In this document: positions 1-6,442 of the stretch, piece by piece
How the letters are laid out: every line of letters starts with the position of its first letter
How positions within the stretch are numbered: the first letter of the stretch is position 1
Assembly: GCA_014377905.1 (NCBI GenBank)
Contig: JACMOQ010000400.1
Coordinates: 1 to 6,658 of the forward strand
Length of the DNA: 6,658 nucleotides
From: Acetobacteraceae bacterium
Lineage (GTDB): Bacteria; Pseudomonadota; Alphaproteobacteria; Acetobacterales; Acetobacteraceae
Direction: 5' to 3'
The notes under the pieces: generated by a model
Database searches by the model: none
The model's input: only the letters and a program-made list of their open reading frames with translations
Told to the model about the DNA's origin: nothing
Position numbers and translations under genes: made by a program

Positions 1-662
1 ACACCACCGTCGCGTTGGTCGGTGGTGGCCTCGGCAATGCGGTGCTGTTCAGCATCGGGGCGGCGACGCGGGCGGCCGGCAGCAAAGTGATCTATTTCGC
101 CGGTTACAAGGCGATGCAGGACCGCTACAAGGTCGCCGACATCGAACGCGCCGCCGATGTGATCGTGTGGTGCTGCGACGAAGCGCCGGGCTTCACCCCG
201 ACCCGACCGCAAGATCGCAGCTTCCTTGGCAATATCGTCCAGGCAATGGCGGAATATGCCAGCGGCCGACTTGGTGCGCAGGCGATACCATTGGCCGACG
301 CCGAACATTTGATCGTTATCGGATCGGATCGGATGATGGCAGCCGTCGGTGCCGCCCGGCATGGCGTGCTGGCACCCTATCTGCGCGCGGGACATACCGC
401 CATCGGATCGATCAACTCCCCCATGCAGTGCATGATGAAGGAAGTCTGCGCCCAGTGCCTGCAACCGCATATCGATCCGCTGTCCGGCGAGCGGACGGTG
501 GTGTTCTCGTGCTTCAATCAGGACCAGGCGCTCGACCACGTCGACTTCCCCGGCCTTGGCGAACGCTTGCGGCAAAACGCATTGCAGGAGAAGCTGTCCG
601 CCCAGTGGATCGACCGTGCCCTGCGGCGGTTGGATGTGCGCCCGGCCCAAGCAGCGGAGTAG
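1..662 (+). CDS. FAD/NAD(P)-dependent oxidoreductase, C-terminal part with PyrK-like NAD-binding and Fe-S region (5' truncated)
   Basis: The reading frame is open from base 3 at the window edge and stops with TAG at 660-662, so only the C-terminal ~219 residues are visible. The fragment opens with a beta strand and glycine loop (ALVGGGLGNA), followed by a second strand (KVIYFAGYK). This is the nucleotide-binding half of a ferredoxin-NADP-reductase/dihydroorotate dehydrogenase electron-transfer (PyrK-like) domain. Near the C-terminus four cysteines (codons at 429, 447, 456 and 510) lie in SPMQCMMKEVCAQCLQ and FSCFNQD, the place where PyrK-type proteins bind a 2Fe-2S cluster. In related proteins this module is often fused behind a pyridine nucleotide-disulfide oxidoreductase domain, as in glutamate-synthase small-subunit-like enzymes, so the missing 5' part may be large. 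The likely role is cytoplasmic electron transfer from NAD(P)H through FAD to an Fe-S centre; the acceptor is unknown. The GNAT gene follows after 4 bases. The domain type is fairly secure, the exact enzyme is not. Confidence 0.75.
   Translation, partial: TTVALVGGGLGNAVLFSIGAATRAAGSKVIYFAGYKAMQDRYKVADIERAADVIVWCCDEAPGFTPTRPQDRSFLGNIVQAMAEYASGRLGAQAIPLADAEHLIVIGSDRMMAAVGAARHGVLAPYLRAGHTAIGSINSPMQCMMKEVCAQCLQPHIDPLSGERTVVFSCFNQDQALDHVDFPGLGERLRQNALQEKLSAQWIDRALRRLDVRPAQAAE
656..659 (+). promoter_or_regulatory. Ribosome binding site fixing the GNAT start
   Basis: GGAG lies 7 bases before the ATG at 667, inside the last codons of the upstream oxidoreductase gene. It supports the start at 667 over in-frame starts further upstream, which would put about 100 bases inside the oxidoreductase gene. 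The layout fits translational coupling of the two genes. Confidence 0.6.
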
Positions 663-666
663 CCCA

Positions 667-1359
667 ATGCCCATTTCCCCGCCGGTCGGTCCGGAAGTCG
701 ATACCATCCCGCGGCCATTGCCGGCGCGGGCCAAGCTCAGCGGCCGCTACGTCGAACTTGAACCACTGCACCGGCGCCACGCCCCTGATTTATGGCGCGC
801 CGTGCAGGAGGCCGACGATAGCTGGGCCTATATGGGCTATGGCCCGTTCACTTCGGCGGATGCGATGGACCGTTTCGTCGCCGATTTTTCCACCACCCAC
901 GATCCGATCGCCTGGGCGATCCGCCCGACCAGCACAGGGGAGGTTTCGGGCTGGCTGACCTTGATGGAAATTCAACCCAAAAACGCCGCCATTGAACTCG
1001 GCAATATCTGGTTTGGCCCCAAATTGCAGCGCACCAAGGCGGCGACCGAGGCGATTTATCTGCTGTTGAAACTCGCCGCCGATGACCTCGGGTATCGCAG
1101 GCTGGTATGGAAATGCAACGCGCTTAATGCGCCAAGCAAGCGGGCGGCGGATCGGTTGGGGTTTGTTTACGAAGGCCAGCACCGCATGCACCTGACGGTC
1201 AAGGGTCGGCAGCGCGATACGGATTGGTATAGCATCATTGCGCCGGAATGGCCGCGGTGTCGGGCGGCGCTGGTGGCGTGGCTCGATGCGGAGAATTTTG
1301 GACCGGATGGCACCGCCAAACGTGGCTTGGCGGAGATCCGGGCGGCGATATCGTTGTAG
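667..1359 (+). CDS. GNAT family N-acetyltransferase (RimJ/RimL-like)
   Basis: Predicted cytoplasmic acetyl-CoA-dependent N-acetyltransferase of 230 residues; the acceptor (protein N-terminus or a small amine) cannot be read from the sequence. The N-terminus carries the family pattern RYVELEPLHRRHAPDLW (about residues 27-43), then MGYGPF (56-61). The core strand region is around GWLTLMEIQPKNAAIELGNI (95-114). The acetyl-CoA pyrophosphate-binding segment is LQRTKAATEA (120-129). The C-terminal half is strongly typical of the family: LGYRRLVWKCNALNAPSKRA (141-160), ADRLGFVYEG (161-170), then KGRQRDTDWYSI (179-190) and EWP. The ATG at 667 is chosen because GGAG sits 7 bases upstream and the preceding gene stops at 662; the open frame continues to 556, but that part overlaps the upstream gene and has no family features. 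A dehydrogenase gene follows after 27 bases, so the two are probably co-transcribed. Confidence 0.88.
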   Translation: MPISPPVGPEVDTIPRPLPARAKLSGRYVELEPLHRRHAPDLWRAVQEADDSWAYMGYGPFTSADAMDRFVADFSTTHDPIAWAIRPTSTGEVSGWLTLMEIQPKNAAIELGNIWFGPKLQRTKAATEAIYLLLKLAADDLGYRRLVWKCNALNAPSKRAADRLGFVYEGQHRMHLTVKGRQRDTDWYSIIAPEWPRCRAALVAWLDAENFGPDGTAKRGLAEIRAAISL

Positions 1360-1371
1360 GCTGAGACTGCG

Positions 1372-1379
1372 AAGGGGGA
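1372..1379 (+). promoter_or_regulatory. Ribosome binding site of the dehydrogenase gene
   Basis: A purine-rich AAGGGGGA lies 7 bases before the ATG at 1387, in the 27-base gap after the GNAT stop. It supports that start. I see no room for a separate terminator or a full promoter in this gap. Confidence 0.6.
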
Positions 1380-1386
1380 TTGCAAG

Positions 1387-2280
1387 ATGAAAATCGGCTT
1401 TATCGGCGTCGGCAACATGGGCGGCCCAATGTGTCGCAACATCATCAAGAACACCAACCACGATGTGTCGGTGTTCGACCTCGATCCAGACCGCGTCGCC
1501 GTCTGCGTGGCACTCGGTGCCAGTGCCGCCGCATCGGTTGCAGCCCTGGCCGCCAGTTGCGACGTGATCATCACATCGCTTGCCACGCCCGATATTGTCG
1601 AACGTGTCGCCCTGGGCGCTGACGGGATCGCGGCCAATGCGCGGTCGGGCGCGACCTATATTGATCTTTCGACCAATTCCCCCGCCACCGCCAAACGCCT
1701 GCTCGCTGGCATGGCAGCTGTCGGCGTGGCGATGCTCGAAGCCCCGGTTTCCGGCGGCGTGGTCCGTGCGGAAGACGGCAGCATCACCATCATGGTCGGC
1801 GCCAGCGATACCGATTTCGATGCCCAGCGCCCCTTGCTCGCGTCGTTTTCTGGAACAGTGATCCATGTTGGCGCGGTCGGCATGGGCTCGGTTGCCAAGC
1901 TGATTAACAACATGCTCGCCTTCTGCAACATGGCCGCCGCCGCCGAGGGCTTGGCGATGGCGCAGGCGGCGGGCATCGATCTTGGTAAACTGAAAGAAGT
2001 TGTAGCCAGCAGCAGCGGCGCCTCATCCGGATTCCTCGGGCTGACCACCAAAGCCTTTGCCGGCGATTTCGCCCCGAGCTTCGCGCTCGATCTTGCGCAC
2101 AAGGATTTACGCCTGGCGCAGCAACTGGCGGATGATCTCGGGGTGCCGGGGATGGTCGGGCCGCAAGTGCTGAACCTGCTGCGGATGGCGCGCAACATGG
2201 GGCTGGGTGGGGCGGATACCAGCGCGATGATCCAGGTTTATGAGCGGATCATGGGGATTGAAGTGCGGCATCCAAGGTAG
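1387..2280 (+). CDS. NAD-dependent beta-hydroxyacid dehydrogenase (3-hydroxyisobutyrate dehydrogenase / tartronate semialdehyde reductase family)
   Basis: A 297-residue cytoplasmic oxidoreductase, the normal length for the family, that should interconvert a beta-hydroxy acid and its semialdehyde. The N-terminal Rossmann fold has the dinucleotide motif IGFIGVGNMGGPM (residues 3-15). The second strand ends in Asp31 (VFDLD), which by family knowledge favours NAD over NADP. The substrate-binding signature is EAPVSGG (118-124), with Glu where Asp is usual. The catalytic lysine is Lys171 in GSVAKLINNML, with Asn175 four residues on. The C-terminal all-helical domain shows LDLAHKDLRLA (234-244), with Lys239 in the conserved KD pair. 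The start is supported by AAGGGGGA 7 bases upstream. It lies behind the GNAT gene with 27 bases between, probably in the same transcript, and its last 32 bases overlap the convergent TPR gene. Candidate substrates include 3-hydroxyisobutyrate (valine breakdown) and tartronate semialdehyde (glyoxylate/glucarate routes); no neighbouring pathway gene decides between them. Confidence 0.9.
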   Translation: MKIGFIGVGNMGGPMCRNIIKNTNHDVSVFDLDPDRVAVCVALGASAAASVAALAASCDVIITSLATPDIVERVALGADGIAANARSGATYIDLSTNSPATAKRLLAGMAAVGVAMLEAPVSGGVVRAEDGSITIMVGASDTDFDAQRPLLASFSGTVIHVGAVGMGSVAKLINNMLAFCNMAAAAEGLAMAQAAGIDLGKLKEVVASSSGASSGFLGLTTKAFAGDFAPSFALDLAHKDLRLAQQLADDLGVPGMVGPQVLNLLRMARNMGLGGADTSAMIQVYERIMGIEVRHPR

Positions 2281-3946
2281 CGGCGACCCGCCTTACCACG
2301 CCATCCCATCCCCCGGGCGTATCCTGCCGGAACAGCCGCAGCTTCGGATACCACGGAGATTTCTCAACCCCCTTCCCCCACCGCCAGCAGCCATCAAAGC
2401 GGTCCATCAACCAAACCGGCACATCCAGACTGCCCGCAAGATGCACCATCGCGGTATCCACGCTGATCACCAGATCGCACGCCGCCGTCAGCGCGGCGGT
2501 ATCGGCAAAATCCGCCATGTCGGACATCGCATCGAAAATCGGCAGCCCGGTTGCAGCAACCTGTGCGCCCGCCGCGCCCTGCTGCAAACTGACCAGCCTG
2601 GTCCCGGCAATGCGGGAAACCGGCGCCAGGCATTCAAGCTTCATCGATCGCCTTCTGTCCATTTCGGCTTGTGAAAGCACATCGCCACGGGGTGCGCCGG
2701 CCCACACCAGCCCCACCACAAAACCGCCCGACGCATTACCTAGAATTCGCCTGCGCCAGGCGGCCACGCGGGACAGGTCCACGCGCAGCGGCACCGGCGG
2801 CGGGATTGTCGCAAGCGTGGTCGCAAAAAGACGCGGCAGGCTCAGCAGTTTCACCGACAGATCAAAATGCGGCATTCTGGCGCCGATTTCGGCGACCTCG
2901 ATGCACGGCAGCCCGGCCAGCAGCCGGGTCAATGGTTTGTGGGTTTGCACAATCACCTGCCCGCCGCGCTGCAACAGCTGCGGCAGATAGCGGGCAAATT
3001 GCAGGATATCGCCCAACCCGCCTTCCGCCTGCACCAGAATCCGGCGACCATAGAGCGGTTCGCCGCGCCACACCGGCCCCGCGACGGGTGGCGCCGGTGT
3101 GGCAGTTGCCAGTCCACGCCATTCAAACTCCGTCCAGCCTTCAGCAAACTGGCCCGCGGTCAGCAGGCAATACGCCAGGTTGAGATGCGCCACCGGACAG
3201 GCCGGGTTGGTCGCCACCGCCGCACGTTGGGCGATCACCGCATCGTTCACCCGCCCCATCGCCAGCAGGCTTAGCCCGAGGCCAGTCGCCGCATCCGCCG
3301 CATCGCCATCCCGCGCGAGGGCCCGGCTGAACGCCTCGGCCGCTTCTTCATGGCGTGACTGCCGGTGCAGACTATTGCCGAGATTGGTCCAGGCCGCGAC
3401 ATGGCCGGGCGCAATCGAGACCGCCGCGCGCGACAACGCCTCCGCCTCGTGCCAATGGCCTTCGCCATTGCACAACGCCGCAAGATTGCTGGCCGCATCA
3501 GCCTGATAGGGATCGAACCGCATGGCGTCGCCATAGGCCTGGGCTGCGGACATGGGGTCTCCCCTCAGATTGGCGGCAATGCCCTGGGCCAAACGCAGCC
3601 TGGCCAGGGCGGCGCCGATCCTCGGGTCGGCTGGGCTACGCGCGTATGCGGCCAGCAGATGCGTTTCCGCCTCAAGATTTGCACCGGTTGCTAAAGCGAC
3701 CTCGCCCAGGCCGAGATGCAAAACCGGATCGTCAGGCGCGAGCGCGCAGGCCCGCCGCAGCCGGATCAGGCCTTCCTTGGCGCGCCCGATTTGCGCCAGC
3801 GCAAGCCCGCTTAAATGCTGGACCGGGGCTGTATCAGGTGCGAGGGCGAGGATATCGTCGTAAAGTTCCACCGCATTGGCGAACGCACCCGCGCGATGCA
3901 GCGCAACTGCAGCGTCCAGATCCAGGGTTGCAAGGTCGTCGGACAT
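2249..3946 (-). CDS. TPR protein with C-terminal GT9-like glycosyltransferase domain
   Basis: A 565-residue protein without a signal peptide or membrane segment. Residues ~10-283 form about eight tetratricopeptide repeats. The clearest are LHRAGAFANAVELYDDILAL (16-35), NLAALCNGEGHWHEAEALSR (154-173), NLGNSLHRQSRHEEAAEAFS (188-207) and NLAYCLLTAGQFAEGW (256-271). Residues ~298-565 resemble a glycosyltransferase family 9/41-type domain: QAEGGLGDILQFARYLPQL (306-324), VGLVWAGAP (411-419), and the nucleotide-sugar-binding style segment ISVDTAMVHLAGSLDVPVWL (494-513), ending in WYPKLRLFRQ (532-541). TPR-GT fusions of this kind are common in alphaproteobacteria, usually as 'tetratricopeptide repeat protein'; the TPRs probably bind a protein acceptor or partner and the C-terminus may transfer a sugar. 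The acceptor and sugar are unknown, and activity is not shown. The ATG at 3946 has only a weak ribosome binding site but starts the first repeat at a sensible distance. The 3' end overlaps the convergent dehydrogenase gene by 32 bases. Confidence 0.88.
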   Translation of the reverse strand: MSDDLATLDLDAAVALHRAGAFANAVELYDDILALAPDTAPVQHLSGLALAQIGRAKEGLIRLRRACALAPDDPVLHLGLGEVALATGANLEAETHLLAAYARSPADPRIGAALARLRLAQGIAANLRGDPMSAAQAYGDAMRFDPYQADAASNLAALCNGEGHWHEAEALSRAAVSIAPGHVAAWTNLGNSLHRQSRHEEAAEAFSRALARDGDAADAATGLGLSLLAMGRVNDAVIAQRAAVATNPACPVAHLNLAYCLLTAGQFAEGWTEFEWRGLATATPAPPVAGPVWRGEPLYGRRILVQAEGGLGDILQFARYLPQLLQRGGQVIVQTHKPLTRLLAGLPCIEVAEIGARMPHFDLSVKLLSLPRLFATTLATIPPPVPLRVDLSRVAAWRRRILGNASGGFVVGLVWAGAPRGDVLSQAEMDRRRSMKLECLAPVSRIAGTRLVSLQQGAAGAQVAATGLPIFDAMSDMADFADTAALTAACDLVISVDTAMVHLAGSLDVPVWLMDRFDGCWRWGKGVEKSPWYPKLRLFRQDTPGGWDGVVRRVAATLDAALQSP

Positions 3947-4143
3947 CGGGCGATGTTGGCAGGCAAAGGTAAACAGACGATTGAAGCCCGATCCCTAAGC
4001 CACCTTGCATGATGAGCGCCCCGACAATGCCGGCGCGCGCTTCAAAACCAAAGGTAAGTGCTCAGGTTCTACCCACTGAGCGGCTTATTTGGCGTTTCCA
4101 ATTGGCCACCGTATTCCTATCCCGTCCTTGCGAGAACTTGCCG
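3947..4143. other. Intergenic gap between substrate-binding protein and TPR genes
   Basis: This 197-base non-coding stretch lies downstream of the substrate-binding protein stop and upstream of the TPR start (both genes on minus). It is less GC-rich than the genes around it (for example 4041-4060 and 4085-4105). It holds one inverted repeat at 4060-4081 and an 8-base palindrome CCAATTGG at 4098-4105. I could not identify a convincing -35/-10 pair, but a promoter for the TPR gene should lie here if that gene is transcribed separately. No small gene or RNA gene is recognisable. Confidence 0.5.
4060..4081 (-). terminator. Weak hairpin, possible terminator after the substrate-binding protein gene
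   Basis: GCTCAG (4060-4065) and CTGAGC (4076-4081) form a 6-base-pair inverted repeat around a 10-base loop, 62 bases past the stop codon of the minus-strand substrate-binding protein gene. On the minus strand it is followed by a mixed, somewhat T-rich run (ACTTACCTTTGGTTTTG) rather than a clean U tract. It may be a weak terminator or an operator for the TPR gene; the evidence is thin. Confidence 0.25.
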
Positions 4144-5649
4144 TCAATTGCCCAGCTTCATCCCGCCCAGCCGGATCAGCCCATCCGGCACCTGCTGAAA
4201 CCCGTTCAGACCAGCCTTCATCGCCACGATGTTTTTGCCGGTATAAAGATAGATCAGCGGCAAATCCTGCCGCTGGATTTCCCACACCTTGGTATAAATG
4301 GCCTTACGCTGCGCCGTATCGGTGACGGTGCGGGCCTGATCGAGCAGTGAATCGATCTCCGGATTGCTGTGCTTGCCGTAGTTGAACACGCCCTTGGAAT
4401 GCATCAACGCCCACATATTGCCGTCCGGATCGACACGGCCGGACCAGCCGATCATGTAGGCATTGAATTCGCCTTTGTAGCCGGCGGACAACGACGATGC
4501 GAATTCCATGGTCTTAAGCTTGAGGTCAAAGCCAGCTTCGGCGACCATCGACTGCAGCACTTCGCCAACCTGTTGCGGCTCGGGTTCATTGGTGACCGTG
4601 AGTTCGACCGCGACCCGCCCGGTAACCCCCGCCTGGGCCAGCAAGGCGCGCGCCTTGGCGATGTCACGCGCCGGCGGCTGAATGCTGGCGACGTAATAAG
4701 GCGAGCTTGGCGGATTAGCCTGCGCGGTCGGCTTGAACATGCCGTTGAATACCACGTTGATCACCGCATTGCGGTCGATCGCCAGCTCGAACGCGCGGCG
4801 GATCAGCGCGTTCTGCCCGATCGTGGTTTGCGCCGCGGGGCCATTATTGACGTTGAAATTGATGCCGGTATAGGCCAGCCCATCATTCACCGCGAGCTTC
4901 AGCTTAGGGTCCTTCTGGACGGCGGCAACATCGGTCGGCGGCAGATATTCAACCATATCGAGGCTGCCAGCCTGCAAATTCGCCAGCCGCGCCGCCGAAT
5001 TGACGATGGACAAATACGTCACCTGATCGAAACTGAACGCGCCGGCATTCCAGTGGCCGGGGAAGCGCTTCAGCACAATGCGGTCCTGGGCGATCCGGCT
5101 GTCGAACGCGTACGGCCCGGCACAAACCGGGGCGAGGCCGAATTTGTCACCAGCGGCCTCAGCGGCCTTCGGGGAGACCACGATCCCGGAACGATCGGTC
5201 AACTGCGCCAGCAACTGCGATGCCGGGTTTTTCAGATTGAGCCGGATAGTCAGCGGATCGATCACGTCGATGCTGTCGATGGTGTTGATTTCCCCGACCC
5301 GCATGCTGCCCTTCATGGTCAGCGCCCGCACCAGCGAATATTTCGCCACGTCTGCCGTCATCTCGGTCCCGTCATGCAGCTTCACGCCGGGGCGCAGCGT
5401 GATCACCAGATGGGTCGGGTCTTCGTATTTGAAGCCGGTGGCGAGTTGCGGAATGATGTTGAGGTTGGTGTCGATATCGAACAGCCTGTCGCACATCGCG
5501 GCATAGACAATGCGCCCGACATAGCTCGACCCGAGCGTGGGATCGAGAATATCGGGGTCCTGACGCAAGCCGATGCGAAGATTACCCTGGGCCGCAACCT
5601 GGGTGGTCGCAGCGATCGCAAACAAGCCAGCAAGTATTATCCGGCGCAT
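4144..5649 (-). CDS. ABC transporter substrate-binding protein, family 5 (peptide/nickel type)
   Basis: A 501-residue periplasmic solute-binding protein. It begins with a Sec signal peptide: MRR, a hydrophobic core (IILAGLFAIAA), and a likely cleavage after VAA (residue 20) before QGN. The mature protein shows the SBP_bac_5 pattern: NLRIGLRQDPDILDPTLG (23-40), the domain I signature LHDGTEMTADVAKYSLVRAL (91-110), the GPY turn (178-180), RRAFELAIDR (284-293), and the late GWSGRVDPDGNMW (401-413). The family delivers di/oligopeptides, glutathione, nickel or opines to an inner-membrane ABC importer; the ligand cannot be read here. The ATG at 5649 is fixed by AAGGAAGG 7 bases upstream and by the signal peptide. 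The DUF1028 gene lies just upstream with a 15-base gap, so the two are probably one operon. No permease or ATPase gene lies in the window: downstream is the unrelated TPR gene. Only two cysteines are visible (53 and 176). Confidence 0.93.
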   Translation of the reverse strand: MRRIILAGLFAIAATTQVAAQGNLRIGLRQDPDILDPTLGSSYVGRIVYAAMCDRLFDIDTNLNIIPQLATGFKYEDPTHLVITLRPGVKLHDGTEMTADVAKYSLVRALTMKGSMRVGEINTIDSIDVIDPLTIRLNLKNPASQLLAQLTDRSGIVVSPKAAEAAGDKFGLAPVCAGPYAFDSRIAQDRIVLKRFPGHWNAGAFSFDQVTYLSIVNSAARLANLQAGSLDMVEYLPPTDVAAVQKDPKLKLAVNDGLAYTGINFNVNNGPAAQTTIGQNALIRRAFELAIDRNAVINVVFNGMFKPTAQANPPSSPYYVASIQPPARDIAKARALLAQAGVTGRVAVELTVTNEPEPQQVGEVLQSMVAEAGFDLKLKTMEFASSLSAGYKGEFNAYMIGWSGRVDPDGNMWALMHSKGVFNYGKHSNPEIDSLLDQARTVTDTAQRKAIYTKVWEIQRQDLPLIYLYTGKNIVAMKAGLNGFQQVPDGLIRLGGMKLGN

Positions 5650-5656
5650 GATGCAG

Positions 5657-5664
5657 CCTTCCTT
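5657..5664 (-). promoter_or_regulatory. Strong ribosome binding site of the substrate-binding protein gene
   Basis: On the minus strand AAGGAAGG lies 7 bases before the ATG at 5649 and directly abuts the DUF1028 stop codon (5665-5667). This is close to consensus and suggests high expression of the binding protein relative to DUF1028, possibly with translational coupling. Confidence 0.7.
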
Positions 5665-6369
5665 CTAAAGTGGTTTTCCGCAATTTTCGACGTCGGCGTT
5701 GATGATTTCACGATCGACGGTGCCCCATTGGCTATCGCGGCCCGCCAGATGCCGGCGGAAGATCGCAAAACGTTCCAGGCTGATCCGATGCAGACGCCGC
5801 AGATCGGCCAGCGGATCGAAATGATCGTCGGACCTGATATCCAGATCGGGGTAGGAATCCTTCGTGCAGACCTTCAGCGCCGCCGATTGCTTGCCACGCT
5901 TGTCCCCGCCCACCGCTTCGCCAGCTTCCATCGCGGTGATCAACCGTTCGGCAAAATCGCCCTGCGCCGTCGCAAACCCATCCAAGGTTGCCTGCACCAC
6001 AAGCGGCCCGGCCAGCATGTTGCCGGCGACCGAGACATTCACCCCTCGCACCATGCCCGCCCAGGTTACGCAGTTTTCCCCGGTATGCTGGGCGATCCGG
6101 CCTTGCGCATCTACGATATGGCACTGCCGCTGGTCAAAACCGGGGTCGCCACGCAGCAGATCATCAAGGATCGCCTGCGGGGCGTCGCCCCCGCGCAAGC
6201 GCGGCCAGGCGGGCGGAAAATGCATCGGGTTGACCAGCGCCTGGGTCGCCATGGCGGCAACCCCGCCTTCAACCTGGATGCAGATCGCGCCGACCGCAAA
6301 AAAACGCGACGCCACCGCAGCCCCCAGGGCGCCGGTGGCGGGATCTCGAACGAGAATGGACCATGTCAT
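5665..6369 (-). CDS. DUF1028 family protein (Ntn-hydrolase-like)
   Basis: A 234-residue protein, close to the usual size of DUF1028 (PF06267), a family with an Ntn-hydrolase-type fold; the biochemical reaction is not established. Recognisable family blocks in order are MTWSILVRDPATGALGAAVA (1-20), SRFFAVGA (21-28), ATQALVNP (41-48), IVDAQGRIAQHTG (85-97), VAGNMLAG (114-121), GGDKRGKQSAAL (154-165), and DLDIRSDDHFDPLADLRRL (175-193). The frame is open 25 codons further to an ATG at 6444, but those extra residues are unlike the family. I therefore place the start at 6369, where the protein begins Met-Thr as in typical members, although the ribosome binding site there is poor. No signal peptide is seen from this start, so it should be cytoplasmic. 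It precedes the family-5 substrate-binding protein by 15 bases. In other genomes DUF1028 genes are often found near peptide transporters and amidohydrolases, which suggests breakdown of an imported amide or peptide. Confidence 0.9.
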   Translation of the reverse strand: MTWSILVRDPATGALGAAVASRFFAVGAICIQVEGGVAAMATQALVNPMHFPPAWPRLRGGDAPQAILDDLLRGDPGFDQRQCHIVDAQGRIAQHTGENCVTWAGMVRGVNVSVAGNMLAGPLVVQATLDGFATAQGDFAERLITAMEAGEAVGGDKRGKQSAALKVCTKDSYPDLDIRSDDHFDPLADLRRLHRISLERFAIFRRHLAGRDSQWGTVDREIINADVENCGKPL

Positions 6370-6442
6370 GGCGCGCAGTGTCTTGCGAGGCAGAGCGTAA
6401 CGCAAGCTTGCATTGGCGGTTGGCGCATAGAAAGATATGCAC
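6370..6442. promoter_or_regulatory. Divergent promoter region with 10-base palindrome
   Basis: These 73 bases separate two divergent genes, DUF1028 (minus) and the PPOX flavoprotein (plus), so promoters for both should be here or overlap the starts. A perfect palindrome GCAAGCTTGC occupies 6402-6411. A further half-site CTTGCG at 6382-6387 pairs with CGCAAG at 6401-6406 across 13 bases. The repeated TTGC/GCAA half-sites look like a possible operator for a dimeric regulator. TTGCAT at 6408-6413 could be a -35 element for the plus gene, but no good -10 follows at the right distance. No regulator gene is in the window. Confidence 0.4.

Noticed and set aside
556..666. N-terminal extension of the GNAT gene to 556
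   Set aside because: It would overlap the upstream oxidoreductase gene by over 100 bases, adds Cys/Arg/Pro-rich sequence unlike the family, and the ATG at 667 has a well-placed GGAG.
790..1866. A 358-codon minus-strand open frame across the GNAT and dehydrogenase genes
   Set aside because: It spans two well-supported plus-strand genes and their junction, has a low-complexity Arg/Gly/His-rich composition and no recognisable motif; an antisense shadow.
2250..3940. DNA-level tandem repeats in the TPR gene
   Set aside because: The repeats are degenerate protein motifs of about 34 residues; I see no near-identical nucleotide repeats, so no recent expansion is supported.
3355..3972. A 205-codon plus-strand open frame opposite the TPR gene
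   Set aside because: Arg/Pro-rich translation typical of an off-frame in GC-rich DNA; the minus strand has a clear TPR repeat pattern over the same bases.
4009..4350. A 113-codon plus-strand open frame starting in the intergenic gap
   Set aside because: Two thirds lies antisense to the 3' end of the binding-protein gene and the rest shows no ribosome binding site or motif.
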